DNA of 40,845 nucleotides from Saccharofermentans sp. (GTDB lineage: Bacteria > Bacillota > Clostridia > Saccharofermentanales > Saccharofermentanaceae): assembly GCA_016292155.1 (NCBI GenBank), contig JAEFBC010000136.1, forward strand, positions 1 through 40,845. The letters run 5' to 3'. Of the stretch, positions 30,291-39,348 are shown one piece after another. The position numbers and the translations under genes were made by a program. The notes below the pieces were generated by a model, which was not told the origin of the DNA, made no database searches, and saw only the letters and a list, made by a program, of their open reading frames with translations. The first letter of the stretch is position 1; each line of letters opens with the position of its first letter.

Positions 30291-30417
30291 CGCAGTCAGA
30301 TAAAGGCTTTCAGGCCAATCGGGCTATCGCAAATGTGATTTTTAGGTGCCAAAATTGAGACTTTTGGCTATTGAATGAGACTGGAAAACCTACTACACTT
30401 AAACTGCAAATGAATGA

Positions 30418-30447
30418 ACGCATCCTTTTTAAGGGGTGCGTTTTTTT
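30418..30447 (+). terminator. Intrinsic terminator in the leader upstream of the DUF5688-like gene
   Basis: ACGCATCC-TTTTTAAG-GGGTGCGT followed by a 7-T run. Confidence 0.75.
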
Positions 30448-30478
30448 ATGGCTAAATTTTCATACGGAGGAACAGAAC

Positions 30479-31441
30479 ATGATGGATTACGAGAGTTTCA
30501 AGAAGAGAGTTATGAGAGAGTTTTTGGATTACATGCCTGAGAAATATCAGGACTGTGAATTAGAGCTCCGAAAAGTCCCCAAGGTTAATACCTGCCTTAC
30601 CGGCGTGGTCATTAAGCCTAAGGGAAAGACCAGATCCTACTGCAGTCCGACATTCTATATGGAAAGAATGTACGATCAGTACCTTGACTGCAATTCTTTC
30701 GAGAAGGTCATGGCAAATCAGGCAATCTACCTGGAAGAGTCCCTCAAGTACATGCCTGAAGACGTTATGAAACTTGATTTTGCAGCGATGAAGGAGAAGA
30801 TCGTCTTCCAGATCGTAAACACCAAGGAGAATCAGGAGATGATAAGCCTTTGCCCGCACAGGGATTTCATGGATCTGTCGATCGTTTACAGAGTGATCGT
30901 AAATGTCGATGAGCATGGTGTCTCCGGATTCCTCATCACTCATGACATTGCCAACGTCGAAGACCTTACTGAGGCTCTTTTATACAGCCTTGCCAAGAAG
31001 AATACGAAGAAGATATTCCCGTTTAAGAGCGAGAGGATTGAAGAGACCATGAGCCGCATGATGAGACGCTGGGGCGCGACGGATAAGGATGTCGAGAATT
31101 CTTTTGCAGGCATGGACGATGTTCCCCAGAAGGAAAGAGTTTATGTGATAAGCAATGAATATGAATTCTTCGGTGCTAATGCGCTTCTTTATAAGGACGT
31201 GATCAAGAGGGTGGTAAAGAACATCGGAACCGACTGTTATATCCTGCCTTCATCAGTTCATGACCTTGTCGTCTTATCGACCGAGACATTTTCAGAGAGT
31301 TCAAAGCTGATAAGCCTTGTCAGGGAGACAAATAGTGAGCACGTAAGAACATCCGACAGATTGTCTGACAGCATCTACAAATACAACATCGGGGACGGAT
31401 CTATCGAGCGTGTTGAAGACCAGGTGGAGGAAGCATCGTGA
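30479..31441 (+). CDS. DUF5688-like protein of unknown function
   Basis: Pattern recalled from the DUF5688 family (YESFKKRVMREFLDYMPEKYQ...; LCPHRDFMDLSIVYRVIV); SD GGAGGA at 30466-30471. Confidence 0.7.
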   Translation: MMDYESFKKRVMREFLDYMPEKYQDCELELRKVPKVNTCLTGVVIKPKGKTRSYCSPTFYMERMYDQYLDCNSFEKVMANQAIYLEESLKYMPEDVMKLDFAAMKEKIVFQIVNTKENQEMISLCPHRDFMDLSIVYRVIVNVDEHGVSGFLITHDIANVEDLTEALLYSLAKKNTKKIFPFKSERIEETMSRMMRRWGATDKDVENSFAGMDDVPQKERVYVISNEYEFFGANALLYKDVIKRVVKNIGTDCYILPSSVHDLVVLSTETFSESSKLISLVRETNSEHVRTSDRLSDSIYKYNIGDGSIERVEDQVEEAS

Positions 31442-34400
31442 GATATAAACGGCATAATAAAATCAGATCCAGGATAATATCCGGTCTGTTAACGGCAGCT
31501 GTTGCGATATGCACGTTGCCGTTTTTTATTGGAAAAACCGTCAATGCCGCTGTAATAAGTTCAAATGCACTGGTAACCGAGAAAAACACAAAAGCTGCCG
31601 GATATAAGAGCGAGAAGGCTTTCAGAGATGCTATCCTTGCTGCATGCAAGAAGATGGACGGTGTCAAATACCAGTGGGGCGGTGGCGGCTGGAACGGCAT
31701 TGACTGCGCGGGATCTGTTAGCCTTGCATACAGTGTCGCTCTTAAGACGGCAAAGATAACCGGAACATCCGGTTCATACGGCAAGAAGACATTGTCTTAT
31801 TCAGGCGGCGGAACACCTGATAAGTATGGCTTTGAAAGGCCGGGATTTGCCGGGATCAAGTCGAGCTTTACCAATGGCATCCTTAAGACAAGGAGCATCA
31901 AGCCGGCCGAAAACCGTTTTTCGAATTTTGAGACAAACGGGACGAAGGGCATTCAGAACGATGAGTGGATCAACATCATCAACAAATACGGCTTTAAACC
32001 CGGCGACATGATCTTATGGTGGAATGACAATAACGATAAGACAAATGCCCAGCACATAACGATCTACGCCGGAATCGAGAATGGCACTGCAATGCACTGG
32101 ACAGCGAGTTCCACATCAGGATATTTTCTCAAGAAGTCTCTTGCGAGCAGTTCATCGGAATCCGGCAAAGGAAGCTTTACCGGATTTATGGGGCTTAAGG
32201 CTACGGGATTAGTTGATGTTGCTTATGTTGGCTTTACTTTGGATAAAAGAGATCCTTCTGGCATCAACTACACAGGAGCGATCTTTTCTGTCTTTAGTGA
32301 TCCTGATCTGAATGCTCTGATAGGCGAACTGCGTGATGAAGACGGGAACGGCATCTATACGGATTACTTTGCGCTGAATAATTCTGTTTACACCAGGCAG
32401 AAGTTCAAGCTGACTGAATCAGACGGCCTGTCAGGAAACTATGAGAATACTGTCTACATACAAGAGACTACGGCGCCTGACGGAGTGATACTTCCTGACG
32501 GCACAAAGCACAGCCTCAAAGATCAGGAAGGTAATCTTCCTGATGTATACAGATTCATCGATACGGCCGGATATGCCGTTCACATAAAGCTCACAGGGAC
32601 TGACGGATCCAAAGGAAAGCTTGAGTATTCCGTTGAAAAGATTGGCGGAAGCGTGATGTATCAGACGGTAAAGAACGATTACTCATATGCATCAGGATCT
32701 GATGTGGTGCTTATAACAAATATGGAGACTGAAGATTCCACAGCCGGAAGAGGCAAAGGCTCAGGACTTTTTACGGAAGGCAGCAGTATATCCCTCGAGA
32801 AGATAACGACGACTGCTTTCGATATCAGATCAACGGTATTTACCGTTACCGAAGGTGAGAAGCCCGTAGCCACATACAAGTTCTCTGATGGCTCATGGAA
32901 TTGGTACGACGCATTTGGCAATAAGTGGACATTAGATGCGTTTCCCATCAAGTACAGCACCGAATATGTTGTGACTGAAGAATTCGAAAAGGACGAAGCA
33001 TTCAAGTGCATCGACGGAAACACTATTGATTTTGAGTATACCAACGATTCAGGCTGGACGAAGATCAGTGATACGGCATATCAGTATAAGTTCAAGACAG
33101 AAGGTATTGATTCGAAGAAGACCTATTCCTTTAAGTGTGAGAACAATAAGCTGTCCGGCGAATTTTCTGCAGATAAGGATGTAACTGATAAAGACGATAC
33201 TAAGGACGGATTTGTTTTCGAGCTTTGGAATAAAGACATGACAGTAAAACTAGCGGAAGGAGTGTCAGTTAAAGATGGAAAGATTGTATGGAAAACAGCG
33301 GGCGGAAGTGACCTTGAACATTTTGATGTTCCAGCCGGAGATTATGTACTTGCAGAAATATACCCTGATAAGGGGTATTCAGGAACTTCGTTTCCGTTCA
33401 CGTATAAGATCCCGGAAGGCTTCGAGAATATTCCGGATGAGAAATGGATCAAAAGGATAACTATAGGCACCGGGAAAACAGCAGAGTCCGTTATCAATGA
33501 CAGAACTGAAGGAAAGATAAAGGTAACTAAGACTTCCGAGGATAAAAAGGTAGGTAATGTCGAGTTCAGCCTCTTTTATGGCGGCAAGGGCAATGAGCCC
33601 TCGTGGCAGAAGGAGGAAATGACAAAGGGAAAGACCGATTCTCTTGGAATAGTCTATTTTTCCAATCTTCCGACAGGATGGTACCGTATCGATGAGAAAG
33701 TTGAGCCGGCCTATAAAGCGGTCTGGGATGACGGCACGGCCAGAAGATCAAGGATCATAAAGATCAACGAAGAAGACGATGACAAGGTTACTGAAGTAAG
33801 TGTAGTAAACAAACTGGATATCAATCCGGATATAACCACAACTCTAACGGATACCGGTGATTCCCACGATGTTAACTGCGGAAAGAGCATTGAACTTAAA
33901 GATAAGGTCCATTTCGAGAATCTTACGGCAGGCTATGAATACAAGATCAAAGGAAGCCTTGTTGACCGCATGAGCGGGGAAGTCCTTAAGGATAAAGACG
34001 GCAGGGATTACACGTCTGAAGTCTCGTTCAAAGCGGACAGTTCGCTTGGGACCATAAGCAAGGACAGTCAGGGAAGAGACATGGTATCAGGTGATGTGTA
34101 TGTAAAGTTTACTGTAGATACGAGTTATCTTTACAGCCTGGCGTTCGGAAACGGTGCCAGATCCCTTGCAATCGTATGCGTTGAGGAACTGTACTTCAGG
34201 GATATCCTGATCTCTGAGCATAAAGATCTTGATGATGTTGACCAGACGATCACCGTGGAGCCGAAGTTATCCTCAACCGCTTCGGACAGCAAAACCAACA
34301 CAGGTGTTCTGACACTGTCTGATACTGTCGGCATAAACGATAAAGTCAGCTTCGAAGGACTTAATCCGGGAGACCGTTTTATCGTTACAGGCACCCTGAT

Positions 34401-35175
34401 GGATAAACTTACGGGTGAGCCCTATGTGGATATTGAAGGAAATACTTATTCAAAAGAAGTTTCTTTTGTTCCTGAAGCATCCGAAGGCTTCTTGACCGTA
34501 AGCTTCGAAGATGTGAAGGTGCCGTTGGATTCCGGCGGGCTGGTTGTGTTTGAAGTCCTTAAGATAGACGGCATCGATGTGCCTGTCGCAGCGCATGAGG
34601 ATATCGGAGATGAGGGTCAGACTTTAAGAAGACCTTCATGCAAGACTGTTGCGGCTACCATTAAGGGAGATAAGACATTCCTTAGTAATTCAACAGTCAC
34701 GATAGTTGACCATGTGAGCTATTCGGATCTTGAAGCAGGACACTCCTACTATGCAAAGGCAACGCTTAAACTGACTGACGGTACGGAAGTTACCAACAAG
34801 GGAAACGAAGTGGTATCGCTTCAGCAGTTTGAGCCCGAAGCACCTTCGGGAGTTGTGGATGTCACCATTAAGTTCAAGGCATCTGACCTTAAAGCGGGTG
34901 ACACGGTCGTTGTCATAGAGAATATCTACGACATGTCTACCGATGAAGAGATAACGCAGGGAATTCAGAATGAAGATGTCAGGGTTATAGCTCACGAGGA
35001 TCTTAATAACAAGGACCAGAGCCTTGCCGTAACAGATCTCCCTATATCTGGTGAGCTATTAAGGGGCGAAACAGTCTGGGGCTTTGTGGTTTTCTTCATA
35101 TCGACAGGTGCCGGTGCGGCGGTGATCACATCTGAAGTCAAAAGGAAAAGGCTCAGAAGGACAAGAAGATGGTAA
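31438..35175 (+). CDS. Large cell-wall-anchored surface protein: NlpC/P60-like domain, SpaA-type domains, three VaFE-type repeats, C-terminal sorting signal
   Basis: GTG start overlapping the upstream TGA; signal peptide ending VNA-A; YQWGGGGWNGIDCAGSVSLAY and QHITIYAG (NlpC/P60-like); repeats ending HKDLDDVDQT, HEDIGDEGQT, HEDLNNKDQS; C-terminus LPISG + TM + KRKRLRRTRRW. Confidence 0.88.
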   Translation: MRYKRHNKIRSRIISGLLTAAVAICTLPFFIGKTVNAAVISSNALVTEKNTKAAGYKSEKAFRDAILAACKKMDGVKYQWGGGGWNGIDCAGSVSLAYSVALKTAKITGTSGSYGKKTLSYSGGGTPDKYGFERPGFAGIKSSFTNGILKTRSIKPAENRFSNFETNGTKGIQNDEWINIINKYGFKPGDMILWWNDNNDKTNAQHITIYAGIENGTAMHWTASSTSGYFLKKSLASSSSESGKGSFTGFMGLKATGLVDVAYVGFTLDKRDPSGINYTGAIFSVFSDPDLNALIGELRDEDGNGIYTDYFALNNSVYTRQKFKLTESDGLSGNYENTVYIQETTAPDGVILPDGTKHSLKDQEGNLPDVYRFIDTAGYAVHIKLTGTDGSKGKLEYSVEKIGGSVMYQTVKNDYSYASGSDVVLITNMETEDSTAGRGKGSGLFTEGSSISLEKITTTAFDIRSTVFTVTEGEKPVATYKFSDGSWNWYDAFGNKWTLDAFPIKYSTEYVVTEEFEKDEAFKCIDGNTIDFEYTNDSGWTKISDTAYQYKFKTEGIDSKKTYSFKCENNKLSGEFSADKDVTDKDDTKDGFVFELWNKDMTVKLAEGVSVKDGKIVWKTAGGSDLEHFDVPAGDYVLAEIYPDKGYSGTSFPFTYKIPEGFENIPDEKWIKRITIGTGKTAESVINDRTEGKIKVTKTSEDKKVGNVEFSLFYGGKGNEPSWQKEEMTKGKTDSLGIVYFSNLPTGWYRIDEKVEPAYKAVWDDGTARRSRIIKINEEDDDKVTEVSVVNKLDINPDITTTLTDTGDSHDVNCGKSIELKDKVHFENLTAGYEYKIKGSLVDRMSGEVLKDKDGRDYTSEVSFKADSSLGTISKDSQGRDMVSGDVYVKFTVDTSYLYSLAFGNGARSLAIVCVEELYFRDILISEHKDLDDVDQTITVEPKLSSTASDSKTNTGVLTLSDTVGINDKVSFEGLNPGDRFIVTGTLMDKLTGEPYVDIEGNTYSKEVSFVPEASEGFLTVSFEDVKVPLDSGGLVVFEVLKIDGIDVPVAAHEDIGDEGQTLRRPSCKTVAATIKGDKTFLSNSTVTIVDHVSYSDLEAGHSYYAKATLKLTDGTEVTNKGNEVVSLQQFEPEAPSGVVDVTIKFKASDLKAGDTVVVIENIYDMSTDEEITQGIQNEDVRVIAHEDLNNKDQSLAVTDLPISGELLRGETVWGFVVFFISTGAGAAVITSEVKRKRLRRTRRW
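33823..35040 (+). repeat. Three tandem VaFE-type (T-Q ester) protein repeats, approx. 33823-34260, 34261-34635, 34636-35040
   Basis: Each has an N-terminal Thr-containing strand, a KVSFEGLxPG/HVSYSDLEAG-like segment and a terminal H-x-D-L/I-x-x-x-x-Q-[TS] motif. Confidence 0.75.
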
Positions 35176-35852
35176 GAAGGTTTTACAAAAGCATTCTGAT
35201 AACGGCAATTGCTGTCTTTTCCGTAACAGGTCTTCTGACAGGTCTTAAGGAATATACCAAGTCATTTATAAGAGAGTCGGTAAAAGAAGAGATTCTGGAG
35301 AAGAAAGATGCCGGAGATCTGGTTTTCGAGGTGCCGGCAGGAGATTATCTGTCAGTAGAAGGCGAAGAAGGAGAACCGGAGACTGATATCCTTGACAACT
35401 GGATTGGGATCACAGGCTATGTGTCAGGTAATGACCGTGCCTGCGAATCCCTGCATCTGGCTGGAATAATTGAGATCGGAGCGCTCGGGATCGAAGAACC
35501 CATCTGGGAAGAAAATACCTCGCTGGCCATGAGGTATGGGGTGATTCTGATGAAGAACACCGCCAGACTGGAAGAAACCGGCAATGCGGTGATCGTAGGA
35601 CACAGGAATACGGTTACGCATACAGTTTTCGACAAGCTTACCAGCATAAAGAAAGACGATGAAGTTGTGATAACCACGCCCGACGGCCTTATGCATAATT
35701 ATAGGGTGAACGGTACGTACTACTGTTCACCCTATGATCTTCAAAACTATGTAGGCACTTCAAGCGAATATCCTGTGATGATCACTCTTGTTACCTGTGC
35801 GAGGGAAAAAGGGAACAGCTGGCGCTTTATCGTAACCCTTGTTCCTGATTAA
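35169..35852 (+). CDS. Sortase, probably dedicated to the upstream surface protein
   Basis: N-terminal TM, NAVIVGHRNTVTHTVFDKL (His), ITLVTCAREKGNSWRFIV (TxTC-type Cys and Arg); overlaps the surface protein ORF by 7 nt. Confidence 0.88.
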   Translation: MVRRFYKSILITAIAVFSVTGLLTGLKEYTKSFIRESVKEEILEKKDAGDLVFEVPAGDYLSVEGEEGEPETDILDNWIGITGYVSGNDRACESLHLAGIIEIGALGIEEPIWEENTSLAMRYGVILMKNTARLEETGNAVIVGHRNTVTHTVFDKLTSIKKDDEVVITTPDGLMHNYRVNGTYYCSPYDLQNYVGTSSEYPVMITLVTCAREKGNSWRFIVTLVPD

Positions 35853-35855
35853 GCA

Positions 35856-37046
35856 TCAGAGCTCAGCTCTGTGACTTAAGCCCAATTCCTCTGCTACTGC
35901 GAAGAAAGCCTTTCTGGAATTCCTGATAGAGACTTCGGAAACGCAGAAAGCGAGACGGCAGTAACCGGGACGTGCGAAGCTGGAACCCTTAACGAGAAGG
36001 AGATTCTTCTTAGCGCAGATGGCTGCGAACTCTTCATCAGTTAATCCCTTGGGAGTGTTCATGAAGATGTAGAGCGCACCGTTAGGTTTAACAGCATCAA
36101 AGCCTGCGTCAACGATGTTGGAGTAAAGAAGGTTTCTTCTGTTCTCGTAGTTGGCAACATCGACCTTGGCGTAGATAGCCTTCTCGATAACCTTCTGCCA
36201 GATAGCGGGAGCGTTAACGCTTCCAAGTGTTCTGTTGGAAAGAACGATCGCACCTGTGAGTTCAGCGAAGTCAGCGCACTTGGGGGAGACTAATGTGTAA
36301 CCGATTCTCTCGCCGGGAAGTGACAAAGACTTGCTCCAAGAGAAGCAGATGATGAGGTTGTCGATATACTTAAGAGCGCAGGGAACTTCTGCTCCGTCGT
36401 AAGCCAGGTCGATATAAGGCTCGTCAGAGATCACATAGATAGTGTGATCCTGCTTCTTGAGCATGTCGTTGAGTTCAATAAGGAGCTCAGCGGGATATAC
36501 AACGCCGGACGGGTTGTTAGGTGAGTTTACGATGATAGCCTTTGTCTTTGCTGTGATTGCCTTCTCGATATCAGAGATGATGGGCATGAACTTATCGTCA
36601 GTCTGAACGATGACTACCTTACCGTTGTGGTTGGCAACATATCCGTTGTATTCCATGAAATAGGGAGCAAGAAGGATTACTTCGTCATCGGCATCAAGGA
36701 TTGAGTGAAGGACGTCGTTCATTGCGGAAGCAGCGCCGACTGTCATGCAGACTGCGTCAGGGCCGATCTCCATTCCGGCTTCCTTGCCGCGCTTTTCTGC
36801 AACGATCTGCCTTGTGGAAGGATATCCGGCGTTAGGCATATATCCGTGCATGCCAGGTGTGGGATTGTTTGCAAGATCCTTGAGAGCATCGAAAACTTCC
36901 TTCGGAGGCTCTAAGTCGGGGTTGCCGATAGAGAAGTCATAGACATTTTCAGCACCATAGATAGCCTTAAGTCTGCCGCCTTCTTCGAACATCTTGCGGA
37001 TCTCGGAGCCGCCCTTAAGAGCTTCAGCCATTTTCTTGGAAATCAT
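35856..37046 (-). CDS. PLP-dependent aminotransferase class I/II
   Basis: DFSIGNPDLEPP, VNSPNNPSGVVY, SDEPYIDLAYDG, FSWSKSLSLPGERIGY. Confidence 0.93.
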   Translation of the reverse strand: MISKKMAEALKGGSEIRKMFEEGGRLKAIYGAENVYDFSIGNPDLEPPKEVFDALKDLANNPTPGMHGYMPNAGYPSTRQIVAEKRGKEAGMEIGPDAVCMTVGAASAMNDVLHSILDADDEVILLAPYFMEYNGYVANHNGKVVIVQTDDKFMPIISDIEKAITAKTKAIIVNSPNNPSGVVYPAELLIELNDMLKKQDHTIYVISDEPYIDLAYDGAEVPCALKYIDNLIICFSWSKSLSLPGERIGYTLVSPKCADFAELTGAIVLSNRTLGSVNAPAIWQKVIEKAIYAKVDVANYENRRNLLYSNIVDAGFDAVKPNGALYIFMNTPKGLTDEEFAAICAKKNLLLVKGSSFARPGYCRLAFCVSEVSIRNSRKAFFAVAEELGLSHRAEL

Positions 37047-37160
37047 AGTAATACCTCTTATAAATAAAAATTAGCAATAATATAGCACAAATAACAAAGA
37101 CGAAGTAGCACTTGAAGAAGTCAGCGCTGTATGGAGAGTCAGAATATCTGATTAATAGGC

Positions 37161-38873
37161 TTAAACGGATTCTTCCGTATCTGTGGCCTGAACTGCATCC
37201 TGGGCAGCAACTGCTGCAGGAACCGTGATGCTTCCGATAGTCTCGTAATCGTAAGAGGGGTTCTGGAGTCTGTTGACGAAGAATCTCTCGGACATCGGCT
37301 TATCGAAGAAGAAAGACTGGAAGAGGTTGCAGCCGCACATCTTGAGGTCGTCGACCTGCTTCTGTGACTCAACGCCTTCGCAGATAACCTTGTAACCTAA
37401 GGTGTTTGCAAGGTTGATCATGTCGTTGGTAATGATACGGCCCTTCGGATCATCAGGGTCAAAACGGTCAGCGTCGATCTTAACGTAGCTTGCATCCATA
37501 TCGTGGAGAAGCGTAAGGGTGGACTGGCCGGTGCTGAATTTATCGATCGTTAAAAGAACGCCTGCTTCTCTTAATGTATGGGTTACTTCGTTGAGAATGG
37601 GCATTCTCTGAGTAAAGTCAGGTTCTGCAAATTCGATGCCGATCAGATTGTGGTCAACGCCGTATTTGTCGATTACAGCGAGAATGTCGGTGGCGATCGA
37701 AGTGTTGAAGAGGTGACGGCCGGAGAAATTAATGGAGATAGGAACTATAGAAAGTCCCTGTTCCTGCCATGACTTGATGTTCCTGCAGACGTTCTCGAGA
37801 ACATAGAAGTCAATCTTGGTTACGATTCCTGAGTCGGTAGCAAGAGTAATGAACTCCTGGGGAGACATGATCTTGCCGTCCAGAGGCCATCTTGCCAGAG
37901 CTTCCGCAGCATGCAGAACGGGCTTATCCTCTACGCTTATTACAGGCTGATAGTAGATAAGGAACTTATGCTCATTTAAAGCCCTGTTCAATGTCTCTGT
38001 ATTGTTGTGGTTCTTCTCGTTGATCTCTTCGGTGTAGTAGACGATATCGACATTGTTCTTCTTGGAGTAGCTGAAAGCCTGTGAACACTCGCCCATTACA
38101 TGATTGCCGAAACGGTGGCTGGAACGGATCGTCGTGATGCCGGCCCTGCAGTTGAAGATGTGCTCGAACTTGTCTCCGCCGTAAGTAAGGGAGATAGGAA
38201 CAGAACGGATAAATTCCTCGAGCTCAGGCAGGCGGGAGGTAATGACAACGACTACGAAGTTATCACCGCCCAAATGAACTGCGAATTCGCCCTTGTCCTC
38301 CTCAGGGAATGAGTTCAGCTTGGCTCCGAAGAGCTTAATTGCAGATCCTGCGATGTCAGAACCGAAGTATCTGTTTAACTGGTTAACGTGCTTGATGTTG
38401 ATGAAAGCGACAGAATACTTGATCGCTGTTCCTTTGGTAAACATATTATCCAGTTTTGTCATCAGGTAGTTCTGGTTATACATTCCGAACTCGATATCGT
38501 GGTTGAAGAGGAATGAATACTGGTTGCTCAGACGGGAGACGGCGATCTTATTGGCAACGCTGTCTCTGAATATCTGCATGAACTCTTCCTGCTCGACAGT
38601 GAACTGGGGCGGGAACTGCTTATATGTGAATCTGACAGTTGTCGTGACGGAATCGCTGTTGCCCAATGTGACCTCAAAGAATTCCTGTCCGACATTATCG
38701 GCCAGATAATCGACACTCTTGGATACGGGCCTGCCGCTTAAGAACTGTGTATCTTCGATCTTTGCGATCGAGAGATAGTCAGCGTACCTGGAAAATTTAT
38801 CATTGAATTTACAATCGGTGCATTCACCGAGTGTTTCAAAGAAAACCTTTATGTCAGGTGTTCCAGCGATCAT
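37161..38873 (-). CDS. GGDEF/EAL-domain protein with altered signature motifs
   Basis: GGDNF in place of GGDEF; EALARW present; TIDKFSTGQSTL in place of xDDFGTGYSSL; VKID and CEGVES present. Confidence 0.88.
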   Translation of the reverse strand: MIAGTPDIKVFFETLGECTDCKFNDKFSRYADYLSIAKIEDTQFLSGRPVSKSVDYLADNVGQEFFEVTLGNSDSVTTTVRFTYKQFPPQFTVEQEEFMQIFRDSVANKIAVSRLSNQYSFLFNHDIEFGMYNQNYLMTKLDNMFTKGTAIKYSVAFINIKHVNQLNRYFGSDIAGSAIKLFGAKLNSFPEEDKGEFAVHLGGDNFVVVVITSRLPELEEFIRSVPISLTYGGDKFEHIFNCRAGITTIRSSHRFGNHVMGECSQAFSYSKKNNVDIVYYTEEINEKNHNNTETLNRALNEHKFLIYYQPVISVEDKPVLHAAEALARWPLDGKIMSPQEFITLATDSGIVTKIDFYVLENVCRNIKSWQEQGLSIVPISINFSGRHLFNTSIATDILAVIDKYGVDHNLIGIEFAEPDFTQRMPILNEVTHTLREAGVLLTIDKFSTGQSTLTLLHDMDASYVKIDADRFDPDDPKGRIITNDMINLANTLGYKVICEGVESQKQVDDLKMCGCNLFQSFFFDKPMSERFFVNRLQNPSYDYETIGSITVPAAVAAQDAVQATDTEESV

Positions 38874-38973
38874 AATCTACCCTTAAAAATATATTAACTA
38901 AATTTTAAGACACTAAAGTACGCATTACAACATATACGATAATTATCAAAAAAACAAGACAAATAGGTGCAAT

Positions 38974-39348
38974 ATGAAAGAACGAAATCTAACATTTAAA
39001 CGTTTTTTAGGCGATAAAGGCGAGGATCTGGCAGCTCAAACACTTACAGACAGAGGATTTACCATCATATCCAGAAATTATACAGTCCATAACGTGGGGG
39101 AGATAGATATAATCGCGGAGAAAGCAGGCGATATCCATATCCTTGAGGTAAGGACAAGGCAGAACAGAGGGACATATCCTGATTCGGCTGAGTCTGTCAC
39201 GGCCGCGAAAAGGAGGAAGGTCATGAAGACAGCAGGATACTTCGTTATGGAAAATGATCTTTATGACAGGAACCTGATTTTCGAAGTCGTAATGGTCACT
39301 CACGATAAGCAAGGTAATATACTGGGAATAGAATTTGTGCCGTTTTGA
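38974..39348 (+). CDS. YraN/UPF0102 family endonuclease-like protein
   Basis: GDKGEDLAAQTLTDRGFTIISRNYTVHNVGEIDIIAEKAGDIHILEVRTR. Confidence 0.92.
   Translation: MKERNLTFKRFLGDKGEDLAAQTLTDRGFTIISRNYTVHNVGEIDIIAEKAGDIHILEVRTRQNRGTYPDSAESVTAAKRRKVMKTAGYFVMENDLYDRNLIFEVVMVTHDKQGNILGIEFVPF

Noticed and set aside
33823-35040. DNA-level tandem repeat in the surface protein
   Set aside because: The VaFE units are homologous at protein level but clearly diverged in DNA, so this is not a recent tandem duplication or phase-variable repeat.
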